This document shows, one piece after another, positions 7,757-13,678 of a DNA stretch of 28,397 nt. The position numbers and the translations under genes are program-made. The notes under the pieces are model-generated. The model searched no databases. It was not told where the DNA came from and was given only the letters and a program-made list of their open reading frames with translations. The stretch is from a virus. The stretch is from positions 1 to 28,397 of the IMG/VR virus record IMGVR_UViG_3300035698_003044. One strand, written 5' to 3'. The first letter of the stretch is position 1. Every line of letters starts with the position of its first letter.

Positions 7757-7815
7757 AAATAACCCTGATCCAGTTTCATTATAGCATAAACCCGAATCTT
7801 AAATAACCCTGAATC
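7757..7815. repeat. Three-copy operator-like repeat upstream of the early promoter
   Basis: Copies: ATAACCCTGATC (7759-7770), ATAAACCCGAATC (7786-7798) and ATAACCCTGAATC (7803-7815). The first and third share AAATAACCCTGA exactly, 44 bases apart (about four helical turns). The last copy ends two bases before the -35 box of the strong promoter, so these may be binding sites for a phage or host regulator. Segments AATGAAA and TTTCATT (7753-7780) also form an inverted repeat around copy one. Confidence 0.5.
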
Positions 7816-7817
7816 AC

Positions 7818-7846
7818 TTGACAACCTATCATATATATTATACAAT
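7818..7846 (+). promoter_or_regulatory. Strong sigma70-type early promoter
   Basis: TTGACA (7818-7823), a 17-bp AT-rich spacer, and TACAAT (7841-7846) give a near-consensus promoter with start near 7853. It faces the early operon that begins at 7878. It is the best promoter in the window. Confidence 0.88.
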
Positions 7847-7877
7847 CTATATGAAGGAATAAAAAACAGGAGAGAAG

Positions 7878-8063
7878 ATGAAAATGAATAAGCGAGTAAG
7901 GTTTTTCAATCACGGATTCAATAGTTTCCAAGTTTGGTTTACGCCTCATTCTGGCGGTCGCAGGAGCTTGAATTTCAGTTTTTTCAAATGGACTTTGACT
8001 ATGGATTTTGGCTGGGCAAAAGACGTATTGGCTGATAATCCTGATTTGACGCGTTGGGGATAA
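7878..8063 (+). CDS. First early gene, small unknown protein
   Basis: A 61-residue aromatic and basic protein, the first ORF behind the strong early promoter, with AGGAG at 7868-7872. It starts MKMNKRVRFFNHGF and ends DLTRWG, with no membrane segment or known motif. Small first early genes in phages often act on host targets, but nothing in the sequence shows this here. It is separated from the Dam-like gene by four bases, so both are in one operon. Confidence 0.6.
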   Translation: MKMNKRVRFFNHGFNSFQVWFTPHSGGRRSLNFSFFKWTLTMDFGWAKDVLADNPDLTRWG

Positions 8064-8067
8064 AAAA

Positions 8068-8478
8068 ATGAAAGTGCATTATAGTAGTCAGTCTAATGAG
8101 TGGGAAACGCCACAAGATTTGTTTGACGATCTTGATGATGAATTTCATTTTACGCTTGACCCTTGTTGCACAAAAGAAAATACCAAATGCAAGAAATATT
8201 ACACGGCAGAGGATAACGGGTTATCGAAGTCATGGGCTGGTGAAATTGTGTTTATGAATCCGCCTTATGGTCGTGAAATTGGCAAGTGGGCAAAGAAAGC
8301 ATACGGGGAATGGCAAGATGGCGCAACGGTTGTCTGTCTTGTACCTTCCAGAACGGACACCGCATATTGGCATGATTATTTTATGAAGGGTGAGATCCGT
8401 TTTATTAGAGGACGCGTGAAGTTTAGTAATTCCAAACAGGGCGCACCATTTCCGAGTGCTATAATAATATTTCAGTAA
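8068..8478 (+). CDS. Phage-type DNA N6-adenine methyltransferase (Dam family)
   Basis: A 136-residue protein matching the short phage Dam family. It transfers a methyl group from S-adenosylmethionine to adenine N6. Visible landmarks are EWETPQDLFDDLD (residues 11-23), FTLDPCCT (the acidic SAM-side strand), the catalytic FMNPPYG motif (~62-68), VCLVPSRTDTAYWHDY and the closing RFIRGRVKF...GAPFPSAIIIF. Its length is typical of the family. As the second gene behind the early promoter it would modify phage DNA soon after infection. No restriction enzyme partner is adjacent. Confidence 0.92.
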   Translation: MKVHYSSQSNEWETPQDLFDDLDDEFHFTLDPCCTKENTKCKKYYTAEDNGLSKSWAGEIVFMNPPYGREIGKWAKKAYGEWQDGATVVCLVPSRTDTAYWHDYFMKGEIRFIRGRVKFSNSKQGAPFPSAIIIFQ

Positions 8479-8497
8479 AATAATAACAGGAGGATCG

Positions 8498-8677
8498 ATG
8501 AAAAAGATACTTGCAATAGGAAATGAAACCGGGATAACAAAAGTCACCTGCCGGGATTGCGGTTCTATTATGGAGCGCATGGACGGGGGATACAGTGAGA
8601 AGTTTACCGGCGAATATGACCAGGTGGATTACCCGGATTATTTCAAATGTGAATGTGGCAGAACGGAGGATGTATAG
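8498..8677 (+). CDS. Small zinc-ribbon protein
   Basis: A 59-codon ORF with AGGAGG at 8488-8493 and ATG at 8498. It contains C-x-x-C (TCRDCGS, ~18-24) and C-x-C (KCECGR, ~50-55), the four cysteines of a zinc ribbon, followed by an acidic end. It fits the operon exactly, with the next gene starting one base after its stop. Function unknown. Confidence 0.65.
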   Translation: MKKILAIGNETGITKVTCRDCGSIMERMDGGYSEKFTGEYDQVDYPDYFKCECGRTEDV

Positions 8678-8908
8678 ATGGGTAAAAGTTTTGACGTAGG
8701 TGAATCGTTTGAGATTCAAGATACGAAATTGTTGGGAGAAGATTTCTCTTTCGCATTATGGATAAGCCCAAGATATAACAAATTCAAATGGTTATGGTAT
8801 AAGATCAAATCGTTTTTTGCCAAATCAGTCTTGACCGATCTTGAATTTTCAAGATGGCAATATCAAAACATTCCAAAACCAACCGGATACGATTGTGAAA
8901 GGATGTAG
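8678..8908 (+). CDS. Unknown early protein
   Basis: A 76-residue protein starting one base after the previous stop, with CGGAGGA at 8664-8670 as its ribosome binding site. The middle is aromatic and basic (YNKFKWLWYKIKSFFAK), possibly an amphipathic membrane-associated helix. No known motif. Confidence 0.55.
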   Translation: MGKSFDVGESFEIQDTKLLGEDFSFALWISPRYNKFKWLWYKIKSFFAKSVLTDLEFSRWQYQNIPKPTGYDCERM

Positions 8909-8910
8909 AA

Positions 8911-9126
8911 ATGACTACACAAATTGAACAGATAGAGTGGCATAAATATCCAGAGACGAAGCCGAAAGAAGAGAAGGAATATTTGTGTGTATATGGAACA
9001 AACGAAATAGCTACAGCGGATTGGGATAATAAAAGACGCGCATTTTGGGACGATCAATATGCGAAGTTTACACATGATATTATCGCATGGGCAGAAATGC
9101 CGAAAGGATGGCAAGATGGAAAATAA
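8911..9126 (+). CDS. DUF551-like small phage protein
   Basis: A 71-residue protein. IEWHKYPETKPKEEKEYLCV, then a short AxAxWD strand pair (IATADWDNKRRAFWDD) and the closing DIIAWAEMPKGW follow the pattern of DUF551, common in phage early regions (W-x-P..P....YLV ... W.... V..W.PLP). The function of the family is unknown. Its 3' end overlaps the next small ORF. Confidence 0.7.
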   Translation: MTTQIEQIEWHKYPETKPKEEKEYLCVYGTNEIATADWDNKRRAFWDDQYAKFTHDIIAWAEMPKGWQDGK

Positions 9127-9238
9127 CTGCCCTAAATGCGGAAGTCCTGAACGCAGGGAAATAGATGTATATAAAGGTAAGTACACCTATGTATGTACTA
9201 AATGTGATAATGTGTGGACAGTAAAGGAGATATTATGA
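9116..9238 (+). CDS. 40-residue zinc-finger microprotein
   Basis: ATG 9116 overlaps the end of the DUF551-like gene and has AAAGGA about 13 bases upstream. The peptide has two C-x-x-C knuckles, NCPKCGS (residues 4-10) and VCTKCDN (26-32), with basic and aromatic residues between: a complete minimal zinc ribbon. The stop TGA overlaps the ATG of the next gene (ATGA), which supports it as a translated member of the operon. Confidence 0.65.
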   Translation: MENNCPKCGSPERREIDVYKGKYTYVCTKCDNVWTVKEIL

Positions 9239-9408
9239 GAACGGTAATACTTATAGGATTGATAACTATATCAGAAGCGATATATATGGTTGCAGGAATA
9301 AACATAGAGGCGCTTTATGCTGAACGCCAGGGCGTTTTATTATTTCTCGTAATTATATTGCTAACTTCCATTGTGATGGATATTACGGACTTCATCAGGA
9401 ATAAATAA
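9235..9408 (+). CDS. Small two-helix membrane protein
   Basis: ATG 9235 is preceded by AAGGAG (9224-9229) and overlaps the preceding stop; an upstream GTG at 9214 is less likely. The 57-residue product has hydrophobic segments at ~3-22 and ~35-50, ending in a charged tail (DITDFIRNK). Function unknown. Early phage membrane proteins of this size sometimes exclude superinfection, but nothing specific is visible. Confidence 0.55.
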   Translation: MRTVILIGLITISEAIYMVAGINIEALYAERQGVLLFLVIILLTSIVMDITDFIRNK

Positions 9409-9424
9409 TAGGATAGGAGGCACT

Positions 9425-9610
9425 ATGCCGGGATTAGAGAAACAATATGAAGATAGATTGACCTTTGCGCTGAGCAGCGACATGAAACAATTTCTCCGTG
9501 AAGAAGGGGAAAGACGTTATCCAGAAGATAAAAAGGGCGCAATGGGTAGAATAGTAAGACAGGCGATATTAGAACATTGGGTATTAACTAATCAGAAGGA
9601 GGAAAGATGA
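9425..9610 (+). CDS. Ribbon-helix-helix-type DNA-binding protein
   Basis: A 61-residue protein with AGGAGG at 9416-9421. The pattern RLTFALSSDMKQFLREEGE (a short beta strand followed by a helix), then GAMGRIVRQAILEHW (second helix), is typical of Arc/CopG-like ribbon-helix-helix repressors that bind DNA as dimers. It is a candidate binder of the repeats at 7757-7815. It overlaps the next gene by four bases (ATGA). Confidence 0.6.
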   Translation: MPGLEKQYEDRLTFALSSDMKQFLREEGERRYPEDKKGAMGRIVRQAILEHWVLTNQKEER

Positions 9611-9885
9611 GTAAGAAAAACAAATTGACGGCAACAAATTGTTTAATTAATTTAGCGGGATTGAGAAATGGTTGGGCGCTAATATCAAATATACCTGACG
9701 ATAAAGCAATCATCAAGGTATCCCCCGAATGTGATATTGATATTAGTTACAATACAATATACTCAGAACCACAATCTAAGTGGTCAATGTTTTACTTGAC
9801 AAAACTTAGGCTTCCACACAGAAAGATAAAAGCATTTTTCAGCTATAAGCAACCGCTTGTAAAAGAGGAGGAAGGAAATGAATAA
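9607..9885 (+). CDS. Unknown early protein
   Basis: A 92-residue protein in a tightly coupled operon: it starts by ATGA overlap and ends eight bases into the next gene. The first half is mixed (CLINLAGLRNGWALISN), the second basic (KLRLPHRKIKAFF). No motif is recognised. It may act with the recombination-type protein that follows, on position only. Confidence 0.5.
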   Translation: MSKKNKLTATNCLINLAGLRNGWALISNIPDDKAIIKVSPECDIDISYNTIYSEPQSKWSMFYLTKLRLPHRKIKAFFSYKQPLVKEEEGNE

Positions 9886-10732
9886 AGAATTAAAAGTAAT
9901 TGAGACAAAGGGAATAAAAGTGACGGCTATTGTTGAGGCAGTGGATCAATATAATATGATGGTTCAGTATGTCAAAACCGTTATGAAAGAGGGTATTGAT
10001 TTTGGGAAAATCCCAGGAACGGGGAAGCCAACATTATTGAAACCAGGGGCCGAGAAGTTGCAACGGCTATTCAAGTTACGTGCGACATTTGAAACAACTG
10101 ATATTAAAGAGGATTGGGACAAACCATTCTTTTATTATCGGTATAAATGTCAGGTGTGGAGCGGGGAACAGGTCATCTCCGAATGTGAGGGATCAACAAA
10201 CAGCTATGAGAAAAAGTATCGGTATCGCTATGTGTTCGCTAATAAAGCAACGCCAGAAGAAAAGGAAAGCGGTTTGCTGATTGAGCGTATGGGAAGAAAT
10301 GGAAAACCCTATACTTCATACCGTATTGAGAATAAAGAAATATTTGACCAGGTAAACACACTACAGAAGATGGCACAGAAGCGGGCGTATGTTGGGGCGA
10401 TCTTATTGGCAGCCAATGCTTCAGAATTCTTTACACAGGACATGGAAGATTTGTCAATTGTTGACGCTGATTTTAGCGAAGCACCAGAGCCAAATAGAGA
10501 AGTGTCTAAGACAAAACCACGTCCTGAAAAGATGAATTTGAAAACAGCGGAGGCGGAAACTGGCCAGAATGGTAAACGCTACGGCGACTGCACGGACAAG
10601 GAACTTGACGGCAAGATGATCGGCATTACGAAAATGCTCAACAAGAATGACACGCCAACGGATAGGCGCACAGAACTTCTATTCAAGAGGGATGCTATAT
10701 TGGCAATACAGAAATCGAGAGCAGGAAAATAA
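9878..10732 (+). CDS. Conserved phage protein, possible single-strand annealing/recombination factor
   Basis: A 284-residue protein preceded by AGGAGG (9866-9871). It contains EGIDFGKIPGTGKPTLLKPG (residues ~38-57) followed by AEKLQRLF, a block I recognise from a widespread phage and plasmid family often found where RecT, ERF or Rad52-like annealing proteins occur. A basic and aromatic middle (SYEKKYRYRYVF), MAQKRAYVGAILLA (~165-178) and an acidic linker to a helical C-terminus follow. The MAxKRAxVxAxL helix is also present in several annealing proteins. The role in recombination is inference; a related family of unknown function is the alternative. Confidence 0.5.
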   Translation: MNKELKVIETKGIKVTAIVEAVDQYNMMVQYVKTVMKEGIDFGKIPGTGKPTLLKPGAEKLQRLFKLRATFETTDIKEDWDKPFFYYRYKCQVWSGEQVISECEGSTNSYEKKYRYRYVFANKATPEEKESGLLIERMGRNGKPYTSYRIENKEIFDQVNTLQKMAQKRAYVGAILLAANASEFFTQDMEDLSIVDADFSEAPEPNREVSKTKPRPEKMNLKTAEAETGQNGKRYGDCTDKELDGKMIGITKMLNKNDTPTDRRTELLFKRDAILAIQKSRAGK

Positions 10733-10749
10733 ACAGAAAGGAGGTAAAC

Positions 10750-11022
10750 ATGAAAGAGATATTGACTGTTGAAATGAATTTGGACGAACATCTGAATCTC
10801 AAGATTTATTATTGGGATGAGGAAACCAGCGATGTGGAAGTAATTGACTATAAGAACTATAAAGAATATGTTGAGAAGCTCGGTTGTACGCCGGAACTTC
10901 TTGAAACATTGTTGACCTTTAGGGGTTCGGTTAATGAGGCTTTTGTAGCTATCAAAGCCGACATGACTGAACTTTATAAAGAAATCAGAGAATTGAAAAG
11001 ACAGATTAATTTGACAACTTGA
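10750..11022 (+). CDS. Unknown acidic protein with C-terminal coiled coil
   Basis: A 90-residue acidic protein with AAGGAGG at 10738-10744. The N-terminal half looks beta-rich (LTVEMNLDEHLNLKIYYWD); residues ~60-88 (VAIKADMTELYKEIRELKRQ) form a likely coiled coil. It is followed by a GC-rich hairpin. No family is recognised. Confidence 0.55.
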   Translation: MKEILTVEMNLDEHLNLKIYYWDEETSDVEVIDYKNYKEYVEKLGCTPELLETLLTFRGSVNEAFVAIKADMTELYKEIRELKRQINLTT

Positions 11023-11032
11023 TTCTCCAGAC

Positions 11033-11061
11033 GGGCAGGGTTTCAGGGGGTTTCCCTGCCC
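11033..11061 (+). promoter_or_regulatory. GC-rich intercistronic hairpin
   Basis: GGGCAGGG (11033-11040) pairs perfectly with CCCTGCCC (11054-11061) around 13 bases. The following sequence is AATTAAAAT rather than a T-run, so it is a poor terminator. It may stabilise the upstream mRNA end or pause polymerase. Confidence 0.6.
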
Positions 11062-11084
11062 AATTAAAATAACAGGAGGAAGTA

Positions 11085-11291
11085 ATGAAATGTAAGAAAT
11101 GCAATAAAGAAATGAGAGCGTGGATGAATACATATTATTATTGCGAATCATGTGATGTACTTTATTGTGGATATTCAGGACTGCAATATCCTCCTGAATG
11201 TTTAGCACACGCTCAAGTTAGGATGTGTGTTACGTGGGAAAGATTCAAAAAAGAATTATTAAACGCATGGAAAAATATGTGGAGGAAGTGA
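11085..11291 (+). CDS. Cysteine-rich zinc-binding-type small protein
   Basis: A 68-residue protein with CAGGAGGA at 11072-11079. C-x-x-C at residues 3-6 (KCKKCNK) and C-x-x-C at ~20-23 (YCESCD) make a zinc ribbon. Further cysteines follow (LYCGY, ECLAH, RMCV), then a basic tryptophan-rich end. Its stop overlaps the next ATG (TGATG). Function unknown. Confidence 0.55.
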   Translation: MKCKKCNKEMRAWMNTYYYCESCDVLYCGYSGLQYPPECLAHAQVRMCVTWERFKKELLNAWKNMWRK

Positions 11292-11512
11292 TGATTAAAA
11301 ATGAATGGACTAAAGAAATTGAAAGACTGCGAGAGCAGAATAAGGAATTGAATGAACTGGCTAAAACCCTAAATAAAGCGGTTGCCGTGTTGAAAGGCGA
11401 ACGCGATAACACAGGGGTTGTATATTTAGGCGATGCAGGATACAGGGATGGTATTAACTTCTCTATAAGAACAATGACTGATTTATTCCCTGGAATAAAG
11501 GAGAAACTATGA
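11291..11512 (+). CDS. Small coiled-coil protein
   Basis: Start chosen at ATG 11291 because it overlaps the previous stop and follows GGAGGAAG (11281-11288). The longer frame from 11225 lies inside the upstream gene. The 73-residue product begins with a heptad-like helix (KEIERLREQNKELNELAKTL, then NKAVAVLKGER) and ends with a short glycine-containing region. Function unknown. Confidence 0.55.
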   Translation: MIKNEWTKEIERLREQNKELNELAKTLNKAVAVLKGERDNTGVVYLGDAGYRDGINFSIRTMTDLFPGIKEKL

Positions 11513-11808
11513 ATAGAGCTGGCGCATTGAATCCCAATTGGAAAGGCGGTATCTCAACTGATTACTACCGCTATAAGCTGATCCAGAAAGAACGCTATCC
11601 AGAACGAATAAAGGCAAGGGAGATCGCCCGCTACGCTATAAAGAGCGGACGGTTGATTAGAGAAGATTGTGAAATATGCGGAGATCCAAATACTCAGCCG
11701 CATCACGATGATTATAGGTTTCCCTTGCGTATTCGCTGGTTATGCATAAAGCACCATCGAGAATATCATCAAGGTATTGGAGTAGGAGGGGTAAAGGAGA
11801 AGAAATGA
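11509..11808 (+). CDS. HNH-type zinc-binding protein with NUMOD3-like start
   Basis: A 99-residue protein. Residues 7-14 (LNPNWKGG) resemble the NUMOD3 DNA-binding motif of homing endonucleases. Residues ~35-85 (AREIARYAI, CEICGDPNTQPHHDDY, WLCIKHHREYH) match a short HNH-like phage family in which CxxC and the C-x-x-H/H residues bind zinc and HH supplies the active-site histidine. It is smaller than freestanding homing enzymes, so nicking activity is uncertain. ATGA overlaps lie on both sides. Confidence 0.7.
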   Translation: MNRAGALNPNWKGGISTDYYRYKLIQKERYPERIKAREIARYAIKSGRLIREDCEICGDPNTQPHHDDYRFPLRIRWLCIKHHREYHQGIGVGGVKEKK

Positions 11809-11972
11809 ACTATACAAGATTGTTGATAATGTTCGGGTTTCTAATTGGCAATTACGCATACATTCAGACTGATGAACATCTTGCCAAGATAAGTCTATTT
11901 GACAAAGTAGTGGTTATTTTGGCGTTGTCAAATACGATGTATATGGGGGCGAAACAGTTTTTTGGATTTTAA
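11805..11972 (+). CDS. Small two-helix membrane protein
   Basis: Start at ATG 11805, overlapping the previous stop and preceded by AAAGGAGA (11794-11801). The 55-residue product has hydrophobic segments at ~6-20 (LLIMFGFLIGNYAYI) and ~32-50 (DKVVVILALSNTMYMG) with a charged turn between. Function unknown. It ends the operon segment before a 93-base gap that holds only AT-rich sequence and the next ribosome binding site. Confidence 0.55.
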   Translation: MNYTRLLIMFGFLIGNYAYIQTDEHLAKISLFDKVVVILALSNTMYMGAKQFFGF

Positions 11973-12065
11973 TAACTTAATAAACAGTAGATAAATGACA
12001 CGCAAATTAACAACCATTAATAATAACACATAATGAGCTATCAGGAACTATCAAGGAGGTAAGGA

Positions 12066-12500
12066 ATGAAAGTAAACCATTTTGTAGTAGATGATTGGGA
12101 GGTTGCTTTTCTGCAGAACAGACCTATTACTGTATGCGTGATAAGGAACATCAAGAAATTGGATCCGCGCTTTATAGGGATGGCTGTATGTAATCCTAAT
12201 GACAAGTGGAATAATGCAGAGGGAAGACATAAGGCGTTGAAAGACGCTTTAACTATTACCAAACCAAATATATCTTGGGCGTTATCAGATGACGAAATAG
12301 ACACAAACAGTTTATTTATAACGCTAAAGAATGAGGGCGAAAGAGAAATCCGATTAACAAATATGTATGCACCGCATGGATTACCAATTAAAGCAATTCA
12401 AAAGGCATATTGGGATCATTACAAGGACGAGGAATTAACCGGCAAGGATGTAATAAAGAAGTGGAAAAGGGAGATGGGCTTTGGAATTCAAAAGAAATAA
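12066..12500 (+). CDS. Conserved-looking phage protein of unknown function
   Basis: A 144-residue protein with AAGGAGG at 12053-12059. The stretch GMAVCNPNDKWNNAEGRHKALKDAL (split in the middle by NPND) resembles a small phage domain in which a counterpart of CxPxDxFxxxxGRxxALxRAL is conserved. The C-terminus (IKKWKREMGFGIQKK) is basic. I recall no function for this family. The gene overlaps the next small ORF by 20 bases. Confidence 0.55.
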   Translation: MKVNHFVVDDWEVAFLQNRPITVCVIRNIKKLDPRFIGMAVCNPNDKWNNAEGRHKALKDALTITKPNISWALSDDEIDTNSLFITLKNEGEREIRLTNMYAPHGLPIKAIQKAYWDHYKDEELTGKDVIKKWKREMGFGIQKK

Positions 12501-12654
12501 TCTGGTTATGACTCCCAGGGGAAAGGGGATCGTGCATTGTCCTATGGAAAATACTTGCCATGTATGTTTATCTCCAACGGTGAATCCTAATGTAAAAAAG
12601 CCGTGTGAGTTTGCTATATTCAAGAATAGCAAGATCAAGAAGGTTGACAAATAA
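12481..12654 (+). CDS. Small Cys-containing protein, TTG start
   Basis: A 57-codon frame from TTG 12481, preceded by AAGGGAG (12467-12473) at good spacing; an internal ATG at 12508 has no ribosome binding site. The protein contains HCPMENTCHVC (residues ~19-29) and PCEF near residue 43, giving four cysteines in a possible zinc or iron-sulphur knuckle, and ends KKVDK. It overlaps the previous gene. Confidence 0.45.
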   Translation: MEFKRNNLVMTPRGKGIVHCPMENTCHVCLSPTVNPNVKKPCEFAIFKNSKIKKVDK

Positions 12655-12657
12655 GTG

Positions 12658-12771
12658 TGGTAAGATTAACGACATGACAAGAAGTAACAGTTGTGATTTT
12701 TTATCGGTAAATACCCACTATCATGCAGCTGTGCTTCTTGTCAGGAACACATTTGGTAGTGGGTTTTACAT
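12658..12771 (+). ncRNA. Candidate pseudoknotted RNA or leader upstream of methyltransferase gene
   Basis: Two long inverted repeats are interleaved: TGACAAGAAG (12675-12684) / CTTCTTGTCA (12734-12743), ten perfect pairs, and ACCCACTATC (12713-12722) / GGTAGTGGGT (12755-12764), ten pairs with one wobble. Order A-B-A'-B' means a pseudoknot or two mutually exclusive stems. The second stem is followed by TTTTACATTTATT, a weak terminator tail. A TGG-TAAGAT extended -10 (12658-12666) would start transcription near 12673, at the first stem. It sits directly before a methyltransferase gene, so an attenuator is possible. It does not match a SAM riboswitch I know. Confidence 0.5.
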
Positions 12772-12787
12772 TTATTAAGGAAATGAT

Positions 12788-13678
12788 ATGAATAAACAAT
12801 TACCAGAAAAAGACTTATTCGGAAATGAGATAAAAAAAGATGTACTACTTCGTGATAAGTTTATTGAACCCCCGTTCTCTGTGCTTGATACTAAAAGTGG
12901 TAGCTGGCAGAAAAGAAAACGACTATGGTTGCAAAGGGGTATAAGGAGTGAATCCGGCAGAGAAGATACCGTAACATTTCGGGGTGCGTTATCCGATAAT
13001 GATTTCTTGGGAAAAAGGATGCAGTCGGCTGGGGATGTAAAGTCTGTATTTGACCCAGCCTTATGCGAGGTTTTATATCATTGGTTTTGTCCTGAAGGGG
13101 GAACAATTTTAGATCCGTTTGCTGGCGGTTCGGTTAGGGGAATAGTGGCTCACTATCTTGATTATTATTACACTGGAATTGAATTACGAAAAGAACAGAT
13201 TGAAAGTAATCGAGAGCAAGCCCTTGATATTCTGCCAGTGACCAATCAGCCCAATTGGTACGTTGGGGACTCCAACAAAATATTAGATGGATTTACAAAC
13301 GAATTTGATTTTGTTTTCAGTTGTCCGCCTTACTTCAATCTCGAAAAGTATAGTGAATTAGAGGGCGAACTTTCAAATATGAACTACGAGAACTTTTTAA
13401 TTGCATACCGCTCTGTAATCCGTAAATCTTGCAAATTGCTTAAATATGGCGCGTTTGCTTGTTTTGTGGTTGCAGAGATTAGAAACAAGAATGGCAACTA
13501 TATTGGTTTTGTTCCTGATACCGTGAACGCTTTTCTTGAATCGGGCATGAAATATTATAATGAATGTATATTATTGAATCCGATTGGAACAGCCATGTTA
13601 AGAACTCGACAAATGGATATTAGTAAAAAGCTGGTAAAGGTTCATCAGAATATTCTTATATTCAGGAAGGATGCATAA
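12788..13678 (+). CDS. DNA N4/N6 methyltransferase (phage type, no ParB domain)
   Basis: A 296-residue methyltransferase. The N-terminal block PPFSVLDTKSGSWQKRKR (residues ~28-45), then RGIRSESGRED, is a signature of a phage methyltransferase family. The SAM-binding motif I is LDPFAGGSVRG (~108-118); the catalytic motif IV is FSCPPYF (~176-182). It methylates an exocyclic amino group of A or C in DNA; the base cannot be told. AAGGAAATGAT precedes ATG 12788. Some relatives are fused to ParB-like domains, which are absent here. The upstream gap holds the pseudoknot candidate. Confidence 0.88.
   Translation: MNKQLPEKDLFGNEIKKDVLLRDKFIEPPFSVLDTKSGSWQKRKRLWLQRGIRSESGREDTVTFRGALSDNDFLGKRMQSAGDVKSVFDPALCEVLYHWFCPEGGTILDPFAGGSVRGIVAHYLDYYYTGIELRKEQIESNREQALDILPVTNQPNWYVGDSNKILDGFTNEFDFVFSCPPYFNLEKYSELEGELSNMNYENFLIAYRSVIRKSCKLLKYGAFACFVVAEIRNKNGNYIGFVPDTVNAFLESGMKYYNECILLNPIGTAMLRTRQMDISKKLVKVHQNILIFRKDA

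Noticed and set aside
11033-11061. Intrinsic terminator after the gene at 10750
   Set aside because: The stem is strong but no T-run follows, so it is listed only as a hairpin.
10579-11208. Long minus-strand ORF (209 codons)
   Set aside because: It is antisense to the end of the recombination-type gene and two further coupled genes, has low-complexity hydrophobic sequence and no ribosome binding site or family motif.
11973-12065. Promoter TTAACA / TAATGA in the gap
   Set aside because: Both boxes are weak matches in a very AT-rich stretch. Such pairs are expected by chance.
12644-12672. TTGACA with 17-bp spacer as a promoter
   Set aside because: The hexamer at the -10 position is TAACGA, a poor match. 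The extended -10 TGG-TAAGAT at 12658-12666 is a better explanation for a start here.
12655-12787. Known SAM riboswitch upstream of the methyltransferase
   Set aside because: The region has pseudoknot-like order, but the loops do not match the SAM-II or other SAM riboswitch consensus I remember, so only a structured element is claimed.
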